This document shows positions 42,170 to 50,989 of a stretch of DNA of 64,000 bases, piece after piece. The position numbers and the translations under genes are program-made. The notes under the pieces are model-generated. The model was given only the letters and a program-made list of their open reading frames with translations, did no database searches and had not been told where the DNA came from. Position 1 is the first letter of the stretch; the number at the start of each line of letters is the position of its first letter. This stretch comes from Streptomyces sp. NBC_01233. GTDB lineage: Bacteria > Actinomycetota > Actinomycetes > Streptomycetales > Streptomycetaceae. The stretch spans positions 7,296,501 through 7,360,500 of the forward strand of contig NZ_CP108514.1 of assembly GCF_035989305.1 (NCBI RefSeq), written 5' to 3'.

Positions 42170-43741
42170 ATGCCGACCATGGTCGACAGCGGACAGCGGC
42201 GGTGCACGCGCTGCGGTGCCCTTCTCAGTCGCTTCAACGCCGGTACACGATGCGCCTCGTGCCAGGACGGGCCGGCGGCCCGGCGGGCCGACCCGGCCTT
42301 CTGGCGTGATCCGACGGTCCGGCGAGCCGTGGCCGCATGGGAACTCGGCACCGTCGTCGCGCTGTTCAGGAAGCACACGGGCCTCTCCCAGGCCGGCGTG
42401 GCGCGGATGGTCAGCATCGACCAAGCCGAGGTCAGCAGACTCGAGCGTGGGCTCAAACAGATCCGCGACCGACGGCAGTTCGTCCAGTGGACCGATGCAT
42501 TGGGAGTTCCGGAAGAGCTGCTCGGGCTCCTCCCCACGGCCGATCCGCACACCCCGGACGCCACGAGCCGACCAGGAACGGCGGACACCGCAGCGCGTGG
42601 GTACGTGGCGCTGCCCGAAGGCCCAGGCCAGCTGCTGTTACCCGCCGGCCGGTCCGTCTCGACGACGGCGCTGCCCGTGCTGAGCCTCTCAGCGGCCTCC
42701 TTCCTCGGGGACAGCTTGAGACTCGACTCCCGCCCGGAGCTGGACGCCTGGCGCACCATGCCGATGCGCGCGCTCGTCGTCGCGAACCGCACGGTGGACG
42801 GGGCGGTCCGGCAGTTCGTCACCGACGCCAGGCCGAGCGGCGTACGCGGCACCGCCTCCGAACCGGTCGACATCCCGGCCGCGTACGAACTGGACGACCT
42901 GACTTACGGCATCTTGTGGGCAGTGTCGGGATTCGAGGCGGCGCTGCTCGGCGACGACCAGGCCCTGCACACCTCGTTGGCTTCGCTCACCACTTCCCCA
43001 GGCTCGCCGCTTGCCTCCGACCACGGCCTGACCGAAGTGTCCACGATGCTGATCGGCTCGGAGACCGCAGCCCGGTACATCCTGGGCCACCGTGACCACC
43101 TGGGCGACGCACCGGTCTTCTGGACCAGGGAACAGCGCGGTGAGGAGGCCGCCACCTGGCTGTTCTTCCGGCACAAGTACCGCTACCTCGAACGAATGGC
43201 GCCCCGGAATCCAGGCGGTACCAGCGGCCGGGGGTTCTGCATCCCCGAGACGGCGGTCGCCTCCTCGCCGGCGTACGAGCGCGTTCTGATGTTCCTCGCC
43301 ATCGCGCTCATGGAGTCCTTCGGTATCCGAACCTGGGTGACGGACGACGGAGGCTTCGCGCACACCGACGGTTTCGCCCTCTCCCACGGGCGCCGAGCCG
43401 TCATCGCCTCATGGGTACGGACCGAGGGGGCGTCCCATCTCGCGGTCACCGCGCGGCCGGGAGCCCTGCGGACGTTCGCCGAGGTGACGGGCCACGTCAG
43501 CCACCACTCGGCCACGGCGGCCGAGAAGGCCGGACAACGCCTCGCGGCAACGGCGGAGTACCTCAACCTCGATGCGTCCTGGCTCGGTCGCAGGTGCGCA
43601 CAGTTGTCGGCCGTCGGCACCGAGCGGCTGGCCCGGCCGCGCAGCCGGTTGCTCGGCCTCGAAGGGCTGGAAGCCGCCTGCCGGTTCGTGGCCGAACAGC
43701 TGGTGATCATTCCGCGTACCCGGACGGCGCCGACCCGATAG
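42170..43741 (+). CDS. Zinc-ribbon plus XRE-type HTH regulator with large C-terminal domain
   Basis: About 523 residues. An N-terminal zinc ribbon (CTRCGALLSRFNAGTRCASC), then an XRE helix-turn-helix (ALFRKHTGLSQAGVARMVSIDQAEVSRLERG), then a ~380-residue helical region, possibly TPR-like. Such proteins act as cluster-specific regulators in Streptomyces. GAGGGAG is just before the ATG at 42170; an ATG at 42179 is also possible. It is divergent from the RiPP-like operon with an inverted repeat in the shared promoter. Confidence 0.82.
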   Translation: MPTMVDSGQRRCTRCGALLSRFNAGTRCASCQDGPAARRADPAFWRDPTVRRAVAAWELGTVVALFRKHTGLSQAGVARMVSIDQAEVSRLERGLKQIRDRRQFVQWTDALGVPEELLGLLPTADPHTPDATSRPGTADTAARGYVALPEGPGQLLLPAGRSVSTTALPVLSLSAASFLGDSLRLDSRPELDAWRTMPMRALVVANRTVDGAVRQFVTDARPSGVRGTASEPVDIPAAYELDDLTYGILWAVSGFEAALLGDDQALHTSLASLTTSPGSPLASDHGLTEVSTMLIGSETAARYILGHRDHLGDAPVFWTREQRGEEAATWLFFRHKYRYLERMAPRNPGGTSGRGFCIPETAVASSPAYERVLMFLAIALMESFGIRTWVTDDGGFAHTDGFALSHGRRAVIASWVRTEGASHLAVTARPGALRTFAEVTGHVSHHSATAAEKAGQRLAATAEYLNLDASWLGRRCAQLSAVGTERLARPRSRLLGLEGLEAACRFVAEQLVIIPRTRTAPTR

Positions 43742-43800
43742 CCTGCCTGAACCACTCGCGAGGCCGCGCTCGGCGGCGTCCGGACAGGGGAGCAGGGGAA

Positions 43801-44802
43801 ATGACGGAGTCGGTCAGGAACGTGGCGGTCTTCTCCCTCGGCGGCACGATCGCCATGACCACCGATCCCACCACCGGAGGCGTCGTACCCGCGCTCTCGG
43901 CCCACGAACTCCTCGCCGCTGTTCCCGCCCTGGCCACGAGCGGCATCGGCCTCAAGGTGCGGGATTTCCGGCGCCTGCCCGGAGCCTCCCTGACCTTCGA
44001 GGACCTCACCGCGCTGTCGGCCGCGATCGCGGCGGATCTGGAGACCGGGGACGTTGACGGCGTCGTCATCACCCAGGGCACCGACACCATCGAGGAGACC
44101 GCCTTCCTCCTCGACCTCTACCACGGCCAGGAGCAGCCGGTCGTCGTCACCGGCGCGATGCGCAACCCCACCCTGCCCGGAGCCGATGGCCCGGCCAACC
44201 TCTATGCCGCTGTCCTGGCCGCCGCTGACCCTGGACTCAAGGGTGCCGGCTGCCTCGTCGTCCTCGGCGACGAGATCCACTCGGCTCGGACCGTCCGCAA
44301 GTCTCACACCACCAGCCCAGCCGCCTTCACCTCCCCGTCGTGCGGACCGATCGCGCGGGTCGCGGAGAACCGGGTGCGGATGGCGGGCGGCCTACCGCCC
44401 CGCGGACCGCTGGTCGGCGCCCCCGACCGGGAGGCGCGTGTCGGGCTCTACGTCGTCACCCTTGGCGACGACGGTGCACTGCTCGACCTGTGGGACGGCA
44501 ACTGCGACGGGCTCGTGGTCGCGGCCTTCGGCGTGGGCCACGTCCCGGAGCGTCTCGTGGAAGGGCTCACCAAGCTCGCGTCCCGCATCCCCGTGGTCCT
44601 CGCCTCCCGCATCGGTAACGGCCCCGTCCTGTCCGACACGTACGGCTTCCCCGGCTCCGAGAAGGACCTCCTCGGACGAGGACTCATCGGCGCCGGCGAC
44701 CTCGGCCCGTATCAGGCCCGGCTCCTGCTGCAGGCCCTGCTCGCCCAGGGCGCCGACGGGGCCGCGGTCCGAGAGACCTTCACCGCCGCCTTCGCCCGCT
44801 GA
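43801..44802 (+). CDS. Asparaginase family protein
   Basis: A 333-residue enzyme with both catalytic threonine regions: FSLGGTIAM (T16) and ITQGTDTIEET. LYHGQEQPVVVTGAMRNP is typical. It would hydrolyse L-asparagine or a related amide in the cytoplasm (no signal peptide). Next to a peptide-modification operon it might act on a modified amino acid, but that is speculative. The ATG follows GGGGAGCAGGGGAA. Next gene is 27 bases downstream. Confidence 0.88.
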   Translation: MTESVRNVAVFSLGGTIAMTTDPTTGGVVPALSAHELLAAVPALATSGIGLKVRDFRRLPGASLTFEDLTALSAAIAADLETGDVDGVVITQGTDTIEETAFLLDLYHGQEQPVVVTGAMRNPTLPGADGPANLYAAVLAAADPGLKGAGCLVVLGDEIHSARTVRKSHTTSPAAFTSPSCGPIARVAENRVRMAGGLPPRGPLVGAPDREARVGLYVVTLGDDGALLDLWDGNCDGLVVAAFGVGHVPERLVEGLTKLASRIPVVLASRIGNGPVLSDTYGFPGSEKDLLGRGLIGAGDLGPYQARLLLQALLAQGADGAAVRETFTAAFAR

Positions 44803-44829
44803 CCCCACCTCTTCAGGAGACACCCGCAC

Positions 44830-45288
44830 ATGCGTGCTCACGAGCTGACCGTTGGCCGTACCTTCGGCGTCACCTTCGACCACGGGGAGGACTTCTTCGA
44901 GGCGCTGTCCACCTTCTGCCGGGACAACGGCGTACGGCAGGGCTACATCCCCTCGTTCATCGGGGCCTTCGCGGAGGCCGAGATCGTGGGTGCCTGCGAG
45001 AAGCTCGCCGACCCGGACGCACCGGTCTGGGCGAAGACGTACGTCACCAACGTTGAGGCGTTCGGCGCGGGCACGCTCGCCCATGACCCGGCCACCGGCG
45101 GGATACTTCCGCACATCCACGTCTCCGCCGGCCTGAAGGCCCAGTCGGCCGACGGCAGGACGAGCCACCTTCTTAGCGCCAAGGTCCAGTTCCTCAGCGA
45201 GCTGCTGATCGTGGAGGTCACGTCGCCCACGATGACCCGACCCCGTAACCCCGACCTCTACGACGTGCCACTGCTCACGTTCGGCTGA
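44830..45288 (+). CDS. PPC (DUF296) domain protein
   Basis: A 152-residue protein of the PPC/PD1-like fold (GRTFGVTFDHGEDFFEAL; GILPHIHVSAGL). In bacteria such proteins stand alone and form trimers; DNA binding known from plants is not established for them. CAGGAGA precedes the ATG. It follows the asparaginase closely, so both are probably one transcript, and its end overlaps the convergent nucleotidyltransferase gene by 14 bases. Confidence 0.83.
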   Translation: MRAHELTVGRTFGVTFDHGEDFFEALSTFCRDNGVRQGYIPSFIGAFAEAEIVGACEKLADPDAPVWAKTYVTNVEAFGAGTLAHDPATGGILPHIHVSAGLKAQSADGRTSHLLSAKVQFLSELLIVEVTSPTMTRPRNPDLYDVPLLTFG

Positions 45289-45898
45289 CCGGCAGGAGCC
45301 GCCGGAGCCAGTGGTGGGTGGGCGCGATCACCTTGATCGCGTCCGCCAGCCAGGCGCGTACCGGAGTGTCGAGCAGCGGCAGCACCGCTTCGAAGTCGGT
45401 CTCGTCCTTGTCCCGGGTCGCTTTCGCCTTGTAGAAGAGCTGCACCTCGGGCGCGAGATACGGGATGCCCGTCTCGCTGGTGCGCCCGAGCTGGTCGATC
45501 GGGAGCCGGATCGCCGGGTCACGCCGCGAGACCCACTGGGTGCCCTCGGCCTCGTCCAGCATGAGCTGCACCGACCAGGGCGCCTTGGGCGTGCGGCGGC
45601 ACCAGACGTCGTGGAGCGGCGGCTGAAGGACCTCTCCAGGACGCCACGGTCGAAGCTCCCCCTGGCCGGGCGGGTCCGCCACGTACAGGTCCCAGTCGGC
45701 CAGCAGGCCACGTACCAGGGCCTGGTCGCGCCGGAGGACGAGAACATCGAGATCGCCGTGGGCGCGCAGCTCGCGGCCGACCGCGAGTTCGATCGCGTAG
45801 CCACCGGCGATCCACCACGGGAAGTCCGCCTTGGCGAAGACCGTGGCTACATCCTCGGGACGATCCGGCACCCAGCGTCCCAACACGTCAGCGTTCAC
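45275..45898 (-). CDS. Nucleotidyltransferase, lincosamide/aminoglycoside type fold
   Basis: A 207-residue protein. WWIAGGYAIELAVGRELRAHGDLDVLVLRRDQ is close to the Lnu(A)-like minimal nucleotidyltransferases, with GDLD as metal-binding pair. These enzymes add AMP to hydroxyls of antibiotics, giving resistance; here it could protect against or modify the cluster product. The start faces the second copy of the 22-bp inverted repeat, ~100 bases upstream. Confidence 0.78.
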   Translation of the reverse strand: MNADVLGRWVPDRPEDVATVFAKADFPWWIAGGYAIELAVGRELRAHGDLDVLVLRRDQALVRGLLADWDLYVADPPGQGELRPWRPGEVLQPPLHDVWCRRTPKAPWSVQLMLDEAEGTQWVSRRDPAIRLPIDQLGRTSETGIPYLAPEVQLFYKAKATRDKDETDFEAVLPLLDTPVRAWLADAIKVIAPTHHWLRRLLPVSRT

Positions 45899-46000
45899 CC
45901 GCTCATACTCCCAGTGACCAGACGGGCGGAGGTGAAGGCCGGCGGCGGGTCGGCGGGTCGGCAGTCTCGCTGGAGCGCCCTGTCGCCCGCTCGCACCCTG

Positions 46001-46022
46001 CGCTCATAAACGCCCATGAGCA
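46001..46022. promoter_or_regulatory. Second copy of the 22-bp inverted repeat
   Basis: CGCTCAT (46001-46007), AAACGCCC, ATGAGCA (46016-46022). Read on the opposite strand, the copy at 42106 is CGCTCATAAACACTCATGAG, so the two sites share the left eleven bases and the right arm. It lies between the leftward nucleotidyltransferase gene and the rightward ATPase gene. Confidence 0.65.
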
Positions 46023-46232
46023 TCAGGGGCACCGGCAGCCATCGTTGAGCGCGTGACTCGCGACCGGCCTTGTGGCTGGTGCTTGAGCCACGATCCTCCC
46101 GGGACCGCGCGCCCGAAGCCAGTGCTTCCTGCGGCTGTGCGCCTATCAGCGGCATGGCTGCCGTACTTCCGCGACCACGTCGCAGCCCCGGGAGAAGGCC
46201 ATCGCTATCACCCACAGGAGGTCCGTCGCCCG

Positions 46233-46805
46233 ATGATCAGCGCGCCGTACGTCGCTCTCGGCCTCGTGTACCACTGGACCGACCACACCCTCAACCCGAC
46301 CGGCGAAGCCCGCGCGGTTCTGCGACGTGTTCTCAAGGACCTGGGCCTGTCCGGGGACGTCATCAGTGACGGAGTCCTGGCCGTCTCGGAGCTCGTGGCG
46401 AACGCGCACGAGCACGCGTGTGGCCCGTACGAGGTACACGTCTGCTCGGCCGCCGGGAGATACGTCTGCGAGATCCACGACGGGGACCCTCTGCTCCCCC
46501 CGGGCCTCTATCGGGGTGCCACGTCGTCGTCGGGGGCCGAACTGGCCGAGGAAGTGGGCGGGTTGCTCGTCGAGCGTGGACGGGGCCTGCGCATCGTGAA
46601 CGAGCTGGCCCAGGGGCAGTGGGGGTTCCGCGTCACTGAACGTGGCGCGAAGGCCGCCTGGATCGTGCTGGCCCCGGCGTCGCCGGTCCCGTCCGACGGG
46701 ATTGACACTGACGGCACTCGGGCATCCCGTTCCAGCACTTCGACGAAACGCGGGTCCACCACGTCGTCGAAGGAGGATCCCCTTTCTCGTCATAGTGACG
46801 ATTAG
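46233..46805 (+). CDS. HATPase_c anti-sigma-factor-like ATP-binding protein
   Basis: About 190 residues from the ATG at 46233 (AGGAGG about 11 bases upstream). The N box LAVSELVANAHEHA and the G1-like EIHDGDP and later GRGLRIVNELAQ are typical of RsbW/SpoIIAB-like ATPases abundant in Streptomyces. It may regulate a sigma factor or act with the HTH regulator. The C-terminal 35 residues are Ser/Thr-rich. Earlier in-frame starts back to 46053 exist but give an unlikely sequence. Confidence 0.75.
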   Translation: MISAPYVALGLVYHWTDHTLNPTGEARAVLRRVLKDLGLSGDVISDGVLAVSELVANAHEHACGPYEVHVCSAAGRYVCEIHDGDPLLPPGLYRGATSSSGAELAEEVGGLLVERGRGLRIVNELAQGQWGFRVTERGAKAAWIVLAPASPVPSDGIDTDGTRASRSSTSTKRGSTTSSKEDPLSRHSDD

Positions 46806-46875
46806 TCCGGTATCCTGCTGCCGGAGCTGATGAGCTTTCGCTCGCCGGGCGAGTCATCGGCATAAGGAGGCATAC

Positions 46876-48380
46876 GTGGCAAGCGACGACGCGACCGGCC
46901 CGGTCGCCATCCCGGCCGGGGGTCTCATCGAGCCTCCGATGGCCATGGCGCTGAACGTGCACTCGAGCCCGGGCGTATACGCGCTGCTGCTGGGGGCCGG
47001 CATCTCGATCGCCTCGGGAGTGAAGACCGGCTGGGGGGTCGTGCAGGACATCGTTGGGAAGGTCGCCGCCGTCCGCGACCCCGACAACCCCGACGCCCGG
47101 GCCGAGGCCATGGTTACGTGGGCGATGGCCCGATGCGCCGCGGTCGGCCTTGGAGCAGCGCAACACCGTCGACGAGTTGGAGACCTACCCGGAGGAGCTC
47201 CAGGAGCTCCTGGAGCGGGTGCTGGACGAGTACGGGCTGATCGTGTGCGGCTGGTCCGCCGACTGGGACAGGGCTCTCGTCCGGGCCGTCGAGGGAACCC
47301 GGTCACGCCGGTACCCCTTGTTCTGGTCGCAGTACGGCCGGTTCAGCGACGCCGCCCGGGCCCTCACCGCCCAGCACGACGCGGTGGTGATCGATGGCAG
47401 GAGCGCGGACGAGCCATTCACCGACCTCGTGCGCCGTGTCGAAGCCCTCGACCGCCTGACCGCCACCCCCATCACCCGGGACGTCGCCGTCGTGCAGCTA
47501 AAGCGAGCCCTGCCCGACCCCCCTGCGCCGCATCGAGCTGTTCGACCTCGTCGACCAGGCTGTCACACAGATCGCCGACCGCAGCACGCCCGAGCACAAG
47601 CCGGTGTACGTCCCGTCCACCGCGTGGGCTGACACCTTCGGCTCCAACGTCCGCGGCTATCGGGCCGACAGCGACATCCTGCTGCACCTGCTGGCCAACG
47701 GGGTCTTCCACGACGACGGCACCCACGACCACGTATGGCAGCGCGCCGTCGAACGCCTGGTCCGCCTGCGCGACACCACGCCGGGCACATCCAGCTCGTA
47801 CCTGGAGGAGTTGCGCCACCTCCCGGCGCTCCTGGCCACCTGGACGATCGGCGTCGCCTCCGTCCTCGGCCGCCGCGAGGGACTGCTGGCCACTGCCCTC
47901 TACCGCCCGGAGTGGACCGTCCCCCACTCTGGGCACCCCCGCCGCGGACCGGCCTGGTGCCTCAACCCTGTCCGGATCCTCAACACCGACGGACTGCACG
48001 ACATGCACCATGCCGAGAACGGAAACAAGTTCCTCTACCCCCAGAGCAACTGGGTGAAGGACACGCTGCGCGAGCCCTTCCGGCTCGTCGAGCCCAGCGA
48101 TGTCGCCTACCGCGAAGCATGCGCCCGGTTCGAGTTCCTGGCCTCCATGATCGCCATGGACACCGCGAAGCCCGCCTTCGCCAACCCTTGGGCGGGCGAG
48201 TTCTTCCTCGACGCCACCTGGGGCTACGAGGGGAACGGCCTCGCCGCCGTCATCGAGGCGGAACTCATCGACACCTGGCCGCTCCTGCGCGCCGGCGCCT
48301 TCGGTGGGCAGCTCTCCCGCGCGCAGAAAGCGCTCACCTCGCTCTCCGAGTGGAGGAGCCAGTACGGCAGAACGTGGTGA
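46876..48380 (+). pseudogene. SIR2-like protein gene, frameshifted and internally deleted
   Basis: Three frames each hold part of one protein. From the GTG at 46876 (AGGAGG upstream): YALLLGAGISIASG, the SIR2 nucleotide-binding start. From about 47,155 in the +1 frame: TYPEELQELLERVLDEYGLI, the end of a SIR2_2 domain; about 100 residues between are missing. After a run of six C (47518-47523) the frame shifts again and continues as LRRIELFDLVDQAV...RSQYGRTW to 48380. SIR2 proteins with long C-terminal parts often act in phage defence by depleting NAD; this copy cannot. Confidence 0.75.
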
Positions 48381-48542
48381 GGGGCGAACGAGTGGCTCCG
48401 ACAGCTTGACAGCACACCAGAACTTCGGCCCACAGATGCTCCGCGTGCCCGGTGTGGCGGTGCCATCGGCGGGCTGGACTGACAGCGGGCATGCCCTCGG
48501 GGATCATGGCCACGTGAGCGACGTGCGAAGGGCCTCGGCACC

Positions 48543-49763
48543 ATGACAGAGAAGACTTCCCGCGCCTCGGGCGACGAAGGTGTTCCGCACGTCGGCCCAG
48601 TTGGTGCGCCGGTCGTCCTGGGCAACGAGCCCGGCTCGTTCGCCTGGAGTGTGCTGGCCAAGCGCCACCCTGCCCTCATCCAGCAGGTACGAGACGCCTT
48701 CCCCTACGGCCTCCGGCAGCACGAGGTGCTCGACGCCCTGCTGGACGAGATCGCCAACGGTGTCGTCCAACCACTCGCCCCCGCAGACCACGACCACGAG
48801 CGCTGGGCAGCCTGGGGGCAGGAGCACTTCGGGCGCTCCTGGTACGACGCCCCGTTTCTGTGGGCGGAGAGCTACTTCTATCGCAGGCTCCTGGGCGCGG
48901 TCGGGTACTTCGGTGCTGGTCCGTGGCAGGGAGTCGATCCCTTCGCGCCGTTCAAGCAGGCCGAACTGCGAGGCGACGCGGTGGACGAGGAGCTGCGAGC
49001 CCTCGACGCGCTCGCGAGCGCCGCGGGTGAGGAGCGGGCCACGGCCCTCCTTCACGCCTCGCTCTGGGGCAACCGCGCAGACCTCGGCTTCCGGGTCTCG
49101 GCGGGGGAGTCGGCAGTGGGTGACGCCGCAGTCTCGGCCCTGGTTGCCGACGACAGCGCCACACTGTGGGAGCTCCTGCCCGCCGGCACGTCGGCCGCCG
49201 TAGCCGTGGTGGCCGACAACGCGGGACGAGAGTTGATTCCCGACCTCGTCCTCATCGACCACCTCCTCGAACACGGGCACGCCGAGCGGGTCGTACTTCA
49301 CGTCAAGCCCTACCCGTACTACGTCTCCGACGCGATGACCGCGGACGTGGTCGACTGCCTGCGCCGCCTCACCGAGGCACCCGGCGAAGCAGGCCGGATC
49401 GGCGGCCGACTCTGGAAGGCCATGGCCGTGGGAAGCCTGGAGGTTCGCACCCACCCGTTCTTCTGCGCTCCGCTGCCGTACGAGGAGATGCCCGAGAATC
49501 TGCGGAAAGAGTTCGCGGGTACTACGCTCACGATCCTGAAGGGTGATCTCAACTACCGCCGACTGGTGGGCGACCGGCTGTGGCACCCGACCGTGCCGTT
49601 CGCCGAGCGCACAGCCTACTTCCCCGGGCCCGTCGCGGCGCTCCGGACCCTGAAGTCCGATGTTGTCGTCGGCCTCAAGCAGGGAACGCTGGACGCCCTC
49701 GAACGGTCCGGGGCTGTTTGGCGTACGAGCGGTACTCACGCGCTGATCCAAGTGCGCCCGTAG
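48543..49763 (+). CDS. Damage-control phosphatase ARMT1-like (DUF89)
   Basis: A 406-residue protein. ILKGDLNYRRLVGDRLW near the C terminus and VVADNAGRELIPDL in the middle give the metal-binding Asp/Asn signature of DUF89 phosphatases, which remove phosphate from damaged or surplus phosphometabolites. Substrate unknown. Its presence on the element is unusual. ATG at 48543 has no strong Shine-Dalgarno sequence. Confidence 0.85.
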   Translation: MTEKTSRASGDEGVPHVGPVGAPVVLGNEPGSFAWSVLAKRHPALIQQVRDAFPYGLRQHEVLDALLDEIANGVVQPLAPADHDHERWAAWGQEHFGRSWYDAPFLWAESYFYRRLLGAVGYFGAGPWQGVDPFAPFKQAELRGDAVDEELRALDALASAAGEERATALLHASLWGNRADLGFRVSAGESAVGDAAVSALVADDSATLWELLPAGTSAAVAVVADNAGRELIPDLVLIDHLLEHGHAERVVLHVKPYPYYVSDAMTADVVDCLRRLTEAPGEAGRIGGRLWKAMAVGSLEVRTHPFFCAPLPYEEMPENLRKEFAGTTLTILKGDLNYRRLVGDRLWHPTVPFAERTAYFPGPVAALRTLKSDVVVGLKQGTLDALERSGAVWRTSGTHALIQVRP

Positions 49764-49765
49764 AC

Positions 49766-50047
49766 CTGAGAGCGCGGGCCGAGTCCGTATCGCTCGGCGA
49801 CAAGGGATACGGACTCCAACCCCAACCGCCGCGGACTGCGCAGGCGCCGGATCCTTCCGGACATCTCCCGCAGGGGCGCCCCGAACATCGAGGGGCCGGG
49901 CGAGGACCGTTGCGGCGTCAAGCCAACGCTGCTCCACCCGTTCAAACGCCTCGCTGTCCGCTGGGGACGCCGCACCGAACTCCACAACGTCTTCATCTCC
50001 CTCGTCTCCAGCCCCATTTGCTGGAGGCGACTCGAAAAGCTGGGCGG
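49766..50047 (+). pseudogene. IS5-type transposase, 3' fragment with frameshift
   Basis: One frame reads SLGDKGYG, the typical DDE block; after a one-base shift the next reads NPNRRGLRRRRILPDISRRG, then FKRLAVRWGRRTELHNVF and CWRRLEKL, the end of an IS5-family transposase. The 5' part is missing. It is a decayed insertion sequence in the gap after the DUF89 gene. Confidence 0.55.
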
Positions 50048-50312
50048 CGGACCGGCCTCACCTCGGAAGCATTCAAAATTCAATTACCGTGCAGTCGCAC
50101 AATTTCGATCTTGGGATCCAGATTGCGAGCCCGTCGTGCTTGGGTGACCTTCACAACAGCTCGTCCTGCGTGGATCGCACTTTCCTCCTTGTACGATTAG
50201 GCGGAGACAGCGTGTGTCGGCCGACCACCGCGCACCTCAACGACAAGCTCCCGGCTACTAGCGCCTCGCGGGCTGGCAGTGAACACCTCAGTGGCATTTC
50301 AATGGAGCAGCG
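50048..50312. other. AT-richer intergenic region upstream of the IrrE-like gene
   Basis: No gene is seen. Base composition drops markedly relative to the surroundings, continuing into the next two genes. It must hold the promoter of the IrrE-like gene. Confidence 0.4.
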
Positions 50313-50870
50313 ATGCGTTGGCGTAGGGACCCTTCACGGCGCGCCCTCGTGAAAGAATGCGAGAGCCTGCTTGCCGATCTCCCTATACCCGCTCCTTTTA
50401 GTGTCGAGGCACTGGTGCGGAATATGGAGGGCGCGCTGGGGCGCCAGATTCGGCTGGTGCCGCTGGATGACACCGACGGTGGCCTAGGTACGGCATGCGG
50501 TCTCCGGGTCAAAGCGCCGGAGTTCACGATCATTCTCTATCGCCGCCGTTCAAGTCGCAATCAAACCGAGCACATCATTCTCCATGAGCTCGCGCACGAG
50601 TGGCTGAACCACGGCACCTCCCTGACGGATGCAGAGATCGAGCGATACGTCCCTGAGCGCATTCGTCAGGAAGTCCTGCGGCGTTTCCCGTCGGCCCTGA
50701 TCCAAGGGCGCGTAGATTTTGGCAGCACTGAGGAAAAGCAGGCCGAGCTTTCGGCCTCGCTGATTAAGCGGCTGGCACGCCGTCAGTCTTTCACGGGAGA
50801 TGACATGGTCAGCCTCCTGGAGCATTCACTTGCTCACCCAGTCGCTGCTCCACCGCGGCGACGAATTTAG
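50313..50870 (+). CDS. ImmA/IrrE family metallo-endopeptidase
   Basis: A 185-residue zinc peptidase with IILHELAHEWLNH (H91, E92, H95). Relatives cleave phage-type repressors to switch expression after stress. No repressor is fused to it or next to it. GGAG precedes the ATG. Base composition is lower in GC than in neighbours, indicating recent acquisition. It is followed by a membrane protein, a pairing seen in other actinobacteria. Confidence 0.85.
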   Translation: MRWRRDPSRRALVKECESLLADLPIPAPFSVEALVRNMEGALGRQIRLVPLDDTDGGLGTACGLRVKAPEFTIILYRRRSSRNQTEHIILHELAHEWLNHGTSLTDAEIERYVPERIRQEVLRRFPSALIQGRVDFGSTEEKQAELSASLIKRLARRQSFTGDDMVSLLEHSLAHPVAAPPRRRI

Positions 50871-50970
50871 CCGCGATCGACTGGCGACCGCTGAGGCGCA
50901 GCTCTCGGCCTTGCGGCTCTCGCCACATCGCGCAGTACACCTATTGGCAATCAAGGCTGCGGCCGACTGA
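50800..50970 (+). CDS. Possible small overlapping ORF, 56 aa
   Basis: An ATG at 50800, directly after GGGAG and inside the IrrE-like gene, opens a frame reading TWSASWSIHLLTQSLLHRG and later ATAEAQLSALRLSPHRAVH, ending just before the membrane protein gene. The composition is protein-like, with GC-rich third positions. It may be a small coupled gene or the relic of a longer IrrE C terminus. Confidence 0.3.
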   Translation: MTWSASWSIHLLTQSLLHRGDEFSRDRLATAEAQLSALRLSPHRAVHLLAIKAAAD

Positions 50971-50989
50971 GCTCTCGGGCCGGCGCAAC

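Noticed and set aside
46053..46232. Longer start for the anti-sigma-like ATPase
   Set aside because: The added 60 residues have no family match, and AGGAGG lies before the ATG at 46233.
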